NCBI GenBank assembly: GCA_031283515.1
Contig: JAITBS010000127.1
Location: 1 to 7,357, forward strand
Direction of reading: 5' to 3'
DNA from: Planctomycetaceae bacterium
GTDB lineage: Bacteria > Planctomycetota > Planctomycetia > Pirellulales > Thermoguttaceae
DNA: 7,357 bases
Below, piece by piece: positions 1 to 6,620 of this stretch. Position 1 is the first letter of the stretch, and each line of letters starts with the position of its first letter. The notes below the pieces were generated by a model, which was not told where the DNA came from, made no database searches, and worked only from the letters and a program-made list of their open reading frames with translations. The position numbers and the translations under genes were made by a program.

Positions 1-132
1 GCGTGGTTGAGGTCGATTATTGATCAGGGATGTTTTTTTATTGCAAAATTATTGACCTGCCTGATTCCGATCAGCAGTTGGCGGAAACGGGCAAGAAATT
101 ATATTCTCTTATACTTAACTGGACAAGGTTAG
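1..132 (+). CDS. C-terminal end of a probable glycosyltransferase (partial, 5' end outside window)
   Basis: Reading frame 1 is open from the first base to a TAG at 130-132, giving 43 residues with no start inside the window. The peptide has a hydrophobic stretch (CFFIAKLLTCLIPI) followed by a basic segment (SSWRKRARN) and a short hydrophobic end. From knowledge of the families, an 'xIPxxxWRxxxRN' type tail is common at the C-terminus of glycosyltransferases of bacterial capsule, LPS and O-antigen loci, where it may help membrane attachment. A complete glycosyltransferase gene follows on the same strand, which fits a glycan locus. The catalytic domain is not visible, so the assignment rests only on the tail and the neighbourhood. 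The first repeat element begins 11 nt after the stop. The frame could also be a chance opening; the other two forward frames close early in this stretch. Confidence 0.4.
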   Translation, partial: AWLRSIIDQGCFFIAKLLTCLIPISSWRKRARNYILLYLTGQG

Positions 133-181
133 CAATAATAAAATTTGTAATATATCAGTGGAATTTTTGTTTCTCCTACGT

Positions 182-292
182 CCTGAAAGGGCAGGATATT
201 AGTTGATAGTGTCGCAAGCGGAATTATTGCCGAAACGTTATGACTCCGCTTGCGAACATTCTCCACTATCAACTATATCCTGCCCTTTCAGG
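182..292. repeat. Large interrupted hairpin (29-bp outer stem plus 10-bp inner stem)
   Basis: Positions 182-211 pair with 264-292 over 29 base pairs, with one unpaired T near 199. Inside this, after 1 nt on the left and before a short gap on the right, 213-222 pairs perfectly with 245-254 (cgcaagcgga/tccgcttgcg), leaving a 22-nt loop. A near-perfect inverted repeat of this size could extrude as a cruciform in DNA or fold as a stable RNA if transcribed. It has no T-run after it, so it is not a standard terminator. Confidence 0.85.
213..257 (+). repeat. 45-nt hairpin module, copy 1
   Basis: This 45-nt unit is identical to 369-413 and is present in inverted, diverged form at 6651-6695 (37 of 45 positions match). 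It starts with cgcaagcgga and ends with tccgcttgcgaac, which form a 10-bp stem. The loop, attattgccgaaacgttat and a few more bases, is kept along with the stem. In this copy it is framed by the arms gttgatagtg (202-211) and cactatcaac (264-273). Confidence 0.85.
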
Positions 293-368
293 GCGATATT
301 AGTTGGCGGTAACTTTTACCCTACCCGTTGGGTAGGGCTGGCTTATCTTGTCCTTTCAGGACGTGGGA

Positions 369-413
369 CGCAAGCGGAATTATTGCCGAAACGTTATGAC
401 TCCGCTTGCGAAC
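369..413 (+). repeat. 45-nt hairpin module, copy 2
   Basis: This is an exact direct copy of 213-257, with 111 bp between the two. It has kept the right-hand arm sequence cactatcaac nearby but has lost the matching left arm, so only the inner 10-bp stem (369-378 with 401-410) can form here. The identity of the two copies points to recent duplication or to gene conversion between them. Confidence 0.85.
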
Positions 414-442
414 TCTCCACTATCAACTCTCCACTATCAACT
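411..442 (+). repeat. 14-nt tandem repeat (about 2.3 copies)
   Basis: The unit aactctccactatc occurs twice in succession (411-424 and 425-438) followed by aact. The same words appear beside the other 45-nt modules (near 261-273 and 6697-6710), so the tandem repeat is probably a local slip duplication of the right arm of the hairpin element. Confidence 0.8.
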
Positions 443-534
443 ACTCATTTGACCCGCGGTTAGGAAAATCGCACTCTTTGAGGTGAACGAAGAAAAATTA
501 GAAACGCAACTAAATAAATACAAAAAAATTGCTC

Positions 535-563
535 TTGACCTGTTACCGGTATTTTTCTATCAT
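535..563 (+). promoter_or_regulatory. Predicted sigma-70-type promoter for the glycosyltransferase gene
   Basis: TTGACC (535-540, five of six consensus bases) is followed by a 17-nt spacer and TATCAT (558-563, five of six). Transcription would start near 570, giving a leader of about 36 nt before the ATG at 606. The spacer contains the 8-bp palindrome taccggta (544-551), which could be chance or could bind a regulator. There is no clear Shine-Dalgarno sequence in the short leader. The promoter lies just downstream of repeat element 1. It is a sequence match only. Confidence 0.55.
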
Positions 564-605
564 CACGCTATTCTTTAACAAAATCATCACAAACCCCATA
601 ACACT

Positions 606-1649
606 ATGCCGAAAGTTTCTGTTATCATTCCTGTTTACAACGTTGAAAAATATCTTCACGCTTGTTTGGATTCTGTTGTGAATCAGACGTTGAAAGATAT
701 TGAGATTATTTGTGTGGATGATGGTTCGCCTGATCGTTGTCCGCAAATTCTGGACGAATACGCCGCTAAAGATAATCGAATTACCGTAATTCACCAACAA
801 AACGTCGGAATTGCCGGTGCGAGAAATGCCGCTTATCCGTACATTAAAGGAGAATATACGCTTTTTGTGGACGACGACGATACAATTGAACCCAACCTTT
901 GCGAAAAAGCGGTTGCCGTTGCGGATGCCGAACAAGCGGATACAACTTATTTTTTCATAGATCACGGACATTATTGGTGGAATAAAAAATATGAACGCTT
1001 ATATCATTGGGGTTGTGAAGTACAAAGATTAATTGGAAAACTGTTGACCGAAAACGATTATCTATTATTATTGGAATATCCCGTGATTTGGGCAAAACTA
1101 TGGCGATCAAGTTTTCTGTTGGATAATGATATTCGTTGCCCTACCGGTCAGTATAGCGAGGATACGTTTATGCATTGGAAAGCACTGGTGCATCGTCCAA
1201 AAATGGCAATGTTGCCGGAAATTATGTATCATAACCGAAGATATCCTTTATCAACCAATAGTGAACCATCAAAAAAATACTCGATGGGATTACCGGCAAC
1301 CTATAATCTCATTAAAGAGATGTTACTGGAAACAGGCAATTATCACGGTGAGTGGAAAGGCTTATTTTTATACCGAAAATTATGGCATCTCCGCGCCACT
1401 TATTCTCATTTACCCGCCTATCGGCGAGCGGAATTTCTTAACATGGTGAAGGAGCAATTTGGTCAGGATGAACAAGAATATTTGTCGCAAAAAAATAAAC
1501 TCAAACGTCCTATCAGAATATTTTATCGTGCGATCTTGGGATCACATTTTGCTGCTATCGAAAATTCCGTTTATTTTGCTCTGCGCAAAGCGGAATTTAT
1601 TTTTCGAAAATTTCGCGATCAATGGAAACGTTGGTTCGTAGAGAGTTAA
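606..1649 (+). CDS. Family 2 glycosyltransferase (GT-A fold)
   Basis: The 347-residue protein should move a sugar from a nucleotide-sugar donor to a growing glycan, probably at the inner face of the cytoplasmic membrane in capsule, LPS or another surface glycan pathway. The N-terminal GT-A domain begins with VSVIIPVYNVEKYL (residues 4-17), has VDDGS at 37-41 for the nucleotide, FVDDDD at 87-92 as the DXD metal-binding region, an acceptor-side segment IWAKLWRSSFL at 161-171, and the SED at 184-186 typical of the catalytic base region. YHNRRYPLST (208-217) is also usual in this family. The C-terminal 130 residues are rich in aromatic and basic residues and end RDQWKRWFVES, suggesting peripheral membrane contact. 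Length is normal for the family. The ATG at 606 places the core strand at residue 4, as expected. It lacks a clear Shine-Dalgarno site. Donor and acceptor sugars cannot be told from sequence. The next gene on the strand is a radical SAM protein, so they may be co-transcribed. Confidence 0.93.
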   Translation: MPKVSVIIPVYNVEKYLHACLDSVVNQTLKDIEIICVDDGSPDRCPQILDEYAAKDNRITVIHQQNVGIAGARNAAYPYIKGEYTLFVDDDDTIEPNLCEKAVAVADAEQADTTYFFIDHGHYWWNKKYERLYHWGCEVQRLIGKLLTENDYLLLLEYPVIWAKLWRSSFLLDNDIRCPTGQYSEDTFMHWKALVHRPKMAMLPEIMYHNRRYPLSTNSEPSKKYSMGLPATYNLIKEMLLETGNYHGEWKGLFLYRKLWHLRATYSHLPAYRRAEFLNMVKEQFGQDEQEYLSQKNKLKRPIRIFYRAILGSHFAAIENSVYFALRKAEFIFRKFRDQWKRWFVES

Positions 1650-1738
1650 TAACTCATAGTGAATTGTTTTTGATTGACCATATAATCATTCACAAACAAT
1701 ATTTGTTTCGATTAAAATTTACTTCACCATTTCAACGT
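1650..1738 (+). other. Short AT-rich gap between glycosyltransferase and radical SAM genes
   Basis: If the radical SAM protein starts at 1739 this 89-bp gap is non-coding. It holds a TATAAT (1681-1686) with no convincing -35 at the right distance, and a 6-bp AT hairpin aaacaa/ttgttt (1694-1699 with 1703-1708). Neither a firm promoter nor a terminator is visible, so read-through from the upstream gene is likely. Confidence 0.3.
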
Positions 1739-2722
1739 ATGAAAAAAATAAAAATTATTATAACAAATTCAATAAATGATTTTTGGGCTTGGTGTAAACG
1801 CTCTGTCATTTATCCAACGATTGAAAAAATAATTCGGGTTTTCTTAAATCAAAAAAGTTTTCGCCGATATTTGTTATTTAATGGTCGTCTTCTGGATATG
1901 ATGAATCGAATAACCCATATTACCAACGATGATCGTATCGGTCTTGATCAACTTGAAGTCGATATTGTTAAAGGTTGTAATTTCCGATGTAAATTTTGTA
2001 ACCATGTTAGTCCATTACGAAAAGGTTGTGTTCCGCTTGAACAATTATCAGAATGGTTTGAGACATGGAGCAAAAAAATTGTTCCTGACCGTTTTTTGCT
2101 TTTAGGCGGCGAACCCTTGCTTCATCCTGAAGTAGAAAAAGTTATTTTGGCTGCCGGAACATATTGGAAAGATTCGCAAATAGTGCTTATTACAAATGGT
2201 ATGTTGTTTCCCAAAAAATCTCAAGCCGTTTTTGAGGCTCTTCATACCGTTCATGCACAAATTCATATTTCGAAACATTTTGATGATCCGGAATATAATT
2301 TGAAGTTTCAAGAATCAATCGCATGTCTTAAAAAGAACAACCTTTCTTTCCATATACATCATTCTAATCAAAAATGGGCAGAAACTTACAGAATAGACCG
2401 AACAAATGGACATGACAAACCATTGCCGTTTAATAGTGATTTTAATAAAGCGTGGAACGGCTGTATCGCCAAAAAATGTGTTACTTTGTTTGATAACTGT
2501 GTTTACCGCTGCTCTGTGATTGCGGCGTTACAAGGTGCATACAGAGAAAAGGTGCTTGATCATTCGTGGAATGTTGTCAACGGCTATCAACCGCTTTCAC
2601 CAGATTGTTCTGCATACGATATTTTTGTTCATCTCAGTTCCGGCGCATTTCCCGAATGTTGTGTGTGTCCTGAACATTTAAATATTGTTAAACCGGAACA
2701 ATTTCAATTAAAAACCGCATAA
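1739..2722 (+). CDS. Radical SAM protein with cysteine-rich (SPASM-like) C-terminus
   Basis: The protein has 327 residues from the ATG at 1739. It carries the radical SAM signature CNFRCKFCNH (residues 80-89, cysteines 80, 84 and 87) that binds the 4Fe-4S cluster reducing S-adenosylmethionine, followed by LLLGGEPLLHP (120-130), the SAM-contacting GGE motif. After the barrel come WNGCIAKKC (cysteines 242 and 247), DNCVYRC (254 and 258), a cysteine at 290 and a CCVC group (307, 308, 310). Such a cysteine set is typical of SPASM or twitch regions holding auxiliary clusters. The frame is open back to an ATG at 1622, inside the glycosyltransferase gene, but those 39 extra residues are not domain-like, so 1739 is preferred. 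Its substrate is unknown. Its position beside a glycosyltransferase suggests a role in modifying a sugar, a lipid carrier or a peptide linked to surface glycan; that is inference. It could also be a peptide-modifying enzyme, although no small precursor gene is visible nearby. Confidence 0.85.
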   Translation: MKKIKIIITNSINDFWAWCKRSVIYPTIEKIIRVFLNQKSFRRYLLFNGRLLDMMNRITHITNDDRIGLDQLEVDIVKGCNFRCKFCNHVSPLRKGCVPLEQLSEWFETWSKKIVPDRFLLLGGEPLLHPEVEKVILAAGTYWKDSQIVLITNGMLFPKKSQAVFEALHTVHAQIHISKHFDDPEYNLKFQESIACLKKNNLSFHIHHSNQKWAETYRIDRTNGHDKPLPFNSDFNKAWNGCIAKKCVTLFDNCVYRCSVIAALQGAYREKVLDHSWNVVNGYQPLSPDCSAYDIFVHLSSGAFPECCVCPEHLNIVKPEQFQLKTA

Positions 2723-2731
2723 TATCAAATA

Positions 2732-3047
2732 TTTGTAACTGTTCAGTAGCAATCATGGTAATGATTCAGAGTAATTTTTGTTTTTCGCTCTTCACCCCGC
2801 TAGAGGTGTGATTTTCATAACCGCAGGTCCTCGACCTGCGGACTCGTACAACGAACAAACCTCTGTCTGAAAGACAGAATCTTAAAAATCGAAGGTTGTA
2901 CGATCTGAATCGTTTAGTTTCGTCTTTCAGACGACGTTGAGGAGAGATGTTGACCGTAGGTCGCGATTCGCTTGACCTACGGTTATGAAAATACCACCCC
3001 TTCGAGGTGAAGAATAAAAAATAATAATTCCACTGATATATTACAAA
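2732..3047. repeat. Composite intergenic repeat element 2 with long terminal inverted repeats
   Basis: The outer arms, about 2758-2829 and 2974-3044, are imperfect inverted repeats of about 72 nt; within them 2811-2823 and 2980-2992 match perfectly over 13 bp. Between the arms is a row of hairpins: ccgcaggtc/gacctgcgg (2821-2829 with 2833-2841), tcgtacaac/gttgtacga (2844-2852 with 2895-2903) enclosing tctgtct/agacaga (2862-2868 with 2872-2878), cgtct/agacg (2921-2925 with 2929-2933), and accgtaggtc/gacctacggt (2953-2962 with 2974-2983). Each arm also carries a caccc/ggtg mini-hairpin (2793-2808 and 2995-3009). The right end box 3026-3047 is the exact inverse of 144-165. The stretch tttgtaactgttcag at 2732 onward may be a second, worn end box. 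No reading frame of use lies inside. It separates the radical SAM gene from the exported TPR protein and resembles a MITE-like or REP-cluster element. Confidence 0.8.
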
Positions 3048-3190
3048 GATTCTATCACTTGATTAGTTTCGTGAATACTTACGGTTATTGATGATGGTTC
3101 TCGCAATTCCCTCTGTGAATGGATATAATTACGACAATCCTATCGTGAATATTTCAAATTTACTGTTTTTCCTTTTACCATAGAAATCCC
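3048..3190 (+). promoter_or_regulatory. Leader region of the DUF5107/TPR gene, possible -10 box
   Basis: This 143-bp stretch holds no gene. A perfect TATAAT sits at 3124-3129, which would start transcription near 3136 and give a leader of about 55 nt. The hexamer at the -35 distance (tcgcaa, 3101-3106) is poor, so an activator or another sigma factor may be needed, or the match may be chance in AT-rich DNA. No Shine-Dalgarno sequence precedes the ATG at 3191. Confidence 0.3.
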
Positions 3191-6100
3191 ATGAAATTTC
3201 GGTTATTGATTTTTATTTTGTGTTTATGCGGAATATTTTTATTACTATTTTCTGCGAATGGTGTTTCTGCACAAAAAATTACGGCGCAGAATACCCAAAC
3301 AACAATAACAACAACGTCTTCCCAATGTTCAGACAACGTAACCATCAAAACGGAACCTCTTATTTTGCCAACCTATGAAACCGCACCGCCGGATACAAAT
3401 CCGATTTTTTTTACCGGACGCGTTTATCAGGGAGCTCAGGGACATATTTATCCGTATCCGCTTTACGATGTTCTCACCGATCACAAAGTCAACCGTGAAT
3501 ATCAAGCAGTACAGCTCGAAAATAAATATGTGAATTTGTGTGTGTTACCGGAAATCGGCGGACGGATTCTTTTCGCAACCGATAAAACTAACAGTTACGA
3601 ATTTTTTTACCGTCAACATGTTGTGAAGCCCGCCTTGATCGGAATGCTCGGTGCGTGGATGTCCGGCGGTGTAGAGTGGAACATTCCACATCACCATCGC
3701 CCCAGCAGTTTCATGTCCATTGATCACCGAATGATCAACAATTCCGATGGCAGTTCTACCGTTTGGATCGGCGAAACCGAATTACGGCATCGGCTGAAAT
3801 GGTCTGTCGGATTGACGTTACACCCCAATTCGTCGCTCGTCGAAGCAAAAGTGAAAATCATAAACCGCTCACCTTTGCTTCAATCCTTTTTGTATTGGGC
3901 GAATGTTTCCGTCCATTGCGGTAACAATTATCAAGTGATTTTCCCGCCCGGAACACAATTCGGCACCGGACATTCCAAAACACAATTTCATCGATGGTCT
4001 ATCAATAACGGAACAGATATGAGTTGGTGGAAAAATTTTCGTTCACCTTCATCCGTTTTCGCATGGGATTTCGACAATGATTTTCTGGCAGGATATGATC
4101 ACGGTAAACATTCCGGAACAGTTCATGTCGCCAATCATCATATTGTCGGCGGGAAAAAATTTTTCCTTTGGGGAAATAACCCCGAAGCTGAAATGTGGGA
4201 CAAAATGTTGACCGACACTGACGGACCGTATCTCGAATTGATGGTCGGTGCGTTTTCCGATAATCAGCCGGATTATAGTTGGATTTATCCGGGTGAAATC
4301 CGTGAATTTGAACAATATTGGTTTCCAATCCGCGAACTGAAAAGCGTGAAATATGCGAACAAAAAAGGCGCGGTGAATCTGGAACGAATCGCCAAAGATA
4401 AAGTGTTTTTCGGTTTCAACACAACAACAGCGTATCAAAATGCACAAGTGAAATTTGTTGCAGGAAACGAAATCGTTTTTCAACAAACAATCAACATTGA
4501 TCCGGCAACTCCTTTCATCAAGGAAATAACGATTGCCGAATCAATCAACGATACGGAATTACGGTGTTCTTTGGAAATGGAAAACGGTACGGAAATCATT
4601 TCGTATCAACCGCAAAAATATCCGGTGATTGAGGAATTGCCGAAACCAGTGGAATCGACAAAATCTGTTACAGAATACAAGTCGGTCGAAGAATTGTATT
4701 TAACCGGATTGCGTTTGGAACAATTTCATAACGCACGGATTGATCCGATGACTTATTACAATGAGGCGTTAAAACGTGATCCGAATGATTCCCGTGTTAA
4801 TACGGCAATCGGAATTCGGCTTGCCAAAGAAGCGCGGTGGGAAGAAGCCGAAACACATTTACGGCGTGCGGTTGAGCGTTTGTCGAAAAATTATACGTCG
4901 CCGCGCGATACCGAACCGAATTATTATCTCGGTTACGTTTTGCATCAGCAACGAAAATTCAAAGAAGCGAAAGATCAATACTGGAAAGCAACCTGGTCAA
5001 CTCAATATCAATCAGCAGCCTATTTTGCGTTGGCGCAAATTGCATGTTGTGAAAAAGATTTTCCGACAGCATTAACATTAATTGATTCATCATTGAATGT
5101 TAATTTCCGCAACACAAAATCGTTGACGGCTAAAGCATTGATTCTCCGTCGGTTGAAACAATATGATCAGGCGTTAGCGGTTTTACAACAAGTCCAACAA
5201 ATTGATCCGCTTGATTTTTGGTCGGTAATTGAAAAAGAATTTGTTCAGGCAAGTCAGGAAAAACGTGCGCCGGATATTGAAACGTTATTATCTAAAGAAC
5301 TTCCGAATCGCGGCGAAGGAATGATTCAATTACAGGAATTGCTGGAAATTGCGGTCGATTATGAATCTTTTATCAGATCAATTATCAGATCAAATAGCAA
5401 TGTTGATTCCGATGTCGGGATACTTCTTCAAAGTATGATCAATTACGGCAAACCATTTTCCGATTCACCGTTTCCGTACTATTATCTTTGCGCACTCGAT
5501 CATCAACGATTTGATCGTGACAGAGAGAAAAATGTTTCAAAAATCGGAAATGCGTCGCAAAAATCGGCAGATTTTGTTTTTCCGTTCCGTCCTGAAGAAG
5601 TTCCGATTTTTGAAAACGCCATTCGTTTGCAACCCGAACAAGCGGCGGCGTATTATTATTTGGGAAATTTGTACTATTATCTGAACCAAAAAGACAAGGG
5701 AATTCAACATTGGGAACTTGCGGCGGAACGCGATCCGAAATTCGGTGCGGTGTTACGGAATCTTGGTTTTGCCTATGAACAAAAAGGTGATACGAAAAAA
5801 GCGATTGAGTATTATGAACATTCGGTGGAACTTGGAGTTGTAACATCGCGTCTGCTGATTGATCTGGACATTTTGTATGAACGTTCCGGCAAATCGGTAA
5901 CGGAAAGGCTTTTGCTTTACGAAAAATGGAAAGAAACGGTGATGAGACATGATGATGCGGTGATTCGTTTGTTGTCGATGCTCAACCAATCGGGACAGTT
6001 TGAACAAGCCATTGACATTTTGCAAAAACGGCATTTCCATGTTTGGGAAGGCGGAGGTCAGGTACATCGATATTTTGTTGATGCGCATTTACTCAATGGA

Positions 6101-6619
6101 ATCCAGAAACTCAAACAAAAAGATTACCATGCGGCGGTGCGTGAATTTGAACTTGCCGACACGTATCCCGACAATCTTGAGGTTGGCAGACCGGCTGCGA
6201 ACAAACATTCCGCAAAGGTTTTTTATTATCTTGGAATATCGTATCTTGGTTTGAACAACACCGACAAATCAAAGTCGTGCTTTCAAATTGCGGTTGACGA
6301 TACAAGCGGTAGCGGTGGAGCGTCGGAATTATCGTACTTCCGCAGCATGGCGTATCGGGAACTTGGTGATGACGCGGCGGCAAAAAAGGAAATTGAGCAA
6401 CTTGAGAAAAATGTAACGCAACAACTTTCGAGCCGTGAAATGATTGATGAACATTCCAAATTTGGCGAAGACGGTTCACGTTCCGAACGTTTCGCCCAAT
6501 TGCAATATTTGAGCGGGTTAGTTGAACTCGCTAAAGGAAATCGGGACAAAGCAAAAGAATTATTTGAAACCGCCGTAAAAGCCAACCCCAATCTGATTTG
6601 GGCAAAACAGATTGAGTAG
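3191..6619 (+). CDS. Exported DUF5107 and tetratricopeptide-repeat protein
   Basis: The protein has 1142 residues. A Sec signal peptide is visible: MKFR, a long hydrophobic core, then GVSA before QK (cleavage near residue 27); there is no lipobox. Residues about 55-400 form the DUF5107 domain, recognisable from RVYQGAQGHIYPYPLYD (77-93), LPEIGGRI (119-126), SGGVEWNIPHHHR (158-170), FLAGYDHG (298-305) and SDNQPDYSW (356-364). As I recall, this domain is placed among galactose-mutarotase-like beta-sandwich folds, which suggests carbohydrate binding or processing; no reaction is established. A linker with beta-type sequence (400-490) leads to the tetratricopeptide region. Clear repeats lie at about 496-565, 575-675 and 815-885, with a last one near 1095-1142. 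The middle (about 690-810) is more diverged. The repeats would form a helical scaffold for partners. Length and domain order match full-length members of the family, so it looks intact. It is flanked by repeat elements on both sides and shows no operon partner. Its cell location is probably periplasmic or extracellular. Confidence 0.9.
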   Translation: MKFRLLIFILCLCGIFLLLFSANGVSAQKITAQNTQTTITTTSSQCSDNVTIKTEPLILPTYETAPPDTNPIFFTGRVYQGAQGHIYPYPLYDVLTDHKVNREYQAVQLENKYVNLCVLPEIGGRILFATDKTNSYEFFYRQHVVKPALIGMLGAWMSGGVEWNIPHHHRPSSFMSIDHRMINNSDGSSTVWIGETELRHRLKWSVGLTLHPNSSLVEAKVKIINRSPLLQSFLYWANVSVHCGNNYQVIFPPGTQFGTGHSKTQFHRWSINNGTDMSWWKNFRSPSSVFAWDFDNDFLAGYDHGKHSGTVHVANHHIVGGKKFFLWGNNPEAEMWDKMLTDTDGPYLELMVGAFSDNQPDYSWIYPGEIREFEQYWFPIRELKSVKYANKKGAVNLERIAKDKVFFGFNTTTAYQNAQVKFVAGNEIVFQQTINIDPATPFIKEITIAESINDTELRCSLEMENGTEIISYQPQKYPVIEELPKPVESTKSVTEYKSVEELYLTGLRLEQFHNARIDPMTYYNEALKRDPNDSRVNTAIGIRLAKEARWEEAETHLRRAVERLSKNYTSPRDTEPNYYLGYVLHQQRKFKEAKDQYWKATWSTQYQSAAYFALAQIACCEKDFPTALTLIDSSLNVNFRNTKSLTAKALILRRLKQYDQALAVLQQVQQIDPLDFWSVIEKEFVQASQEKRAPDIETLLSKELPNRGEGMIQLQELLEIAVDYESFIRSIIRSNSNVDSDVGILLQSMINYGKPFSDSPFPYYYLCALDHQRFDRDREKNVSKIGNASQKSADFVFPFRPEEVPIFENAIRLQPEQAAAYYYLGNLYYYLNQKDKGIQHWELAAERDPKFGAVLRNLGFAYEQKGDTKKAIEYYEHSVELGVVTSRLLIDLDILYERSGKSVTERLLLYEKWKETVMRHDDAVIRLLSMLNQSGQFEQAIDILQKRHFHVWEGGGQVHRYFVDAHLLNGIQKLKQKDYHAAVREFELADTYPDNLEVGRPAANKHSAKVFYYLGISYLGLNNTDKSKSCFQIAVDDTSGSGGASELSYFRSMAYRELGDDAAAKKEIEQLEKNVTQQLSSREMIDEHSKFGEDGSRSERFAQLQYLSGLVELAKGNRDKAKELFETAVKANPNLIWAKQIE

Positions 6620-6620
6620 C

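Larger units (their letters stand above)
144..500. repeat. Composite intergenic repeat element 1
   Basis: This non-coding stretch is built from modules that recur elsewhere in the window. Its left end is a 22-nt box (144-165) that is an exact inverted copy of 3026-3047. It then holds a very large hairpin (182-292), an 8-bp hairpin ccctaccc/gggtaggg (319-326 with 330-337), a mini-hairpin with CTTTCAG at its apex (350-362), a second exact copy of the 45-nt hairpin module (369-413) and a 14-nt tandem repeat (411-442). Its right end (about 451-500) is a decayed inverted version of the end of element 2: read in reverse complement it has attttcctaaccgcgggtc against attttcataaccgcaggtc there. Part of one frame is open across it, but the peptide simply repeats itself because the DNA does. 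It looks like a non-autonomous mobile or REP/BIME-like element lying between a glycan gene and the next promoter. Confidence 0.8.

Noticed and set aside
213..413. CRISPR-like repeats
   Set aside because: Only two direct copies are present, the spacing is 111 bp, each copy is a hairpin with flanking arms, and no cas gene is visible.
203..463. An 86-residue open frame on the + strand inside element 1
   Set aside because: The peptide repeats QAELLPKRYDSACE because the DNA module is duplicated, and it runs through hairpin arms. It is a by-product of repeat DNA.
543..971. A 142-residue open frame on the minus strand
   Set aside because: It lies opposite the promoter and the catalytic domain of the glycosyltransferase and has no domain-like features.
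2821..2841. Rho-independent terminator after the radical SAM gene
   Set aside because: The 9-bp stem is strong but no T-run follows on either strand, and the hairpin is part of a symmetric element.
4049..4486. Several long minus-strand frames under the DUF5107/TPR gene
   Set aside because: They are antisense shadows of a well-supported gene; their composition is not protein-like.
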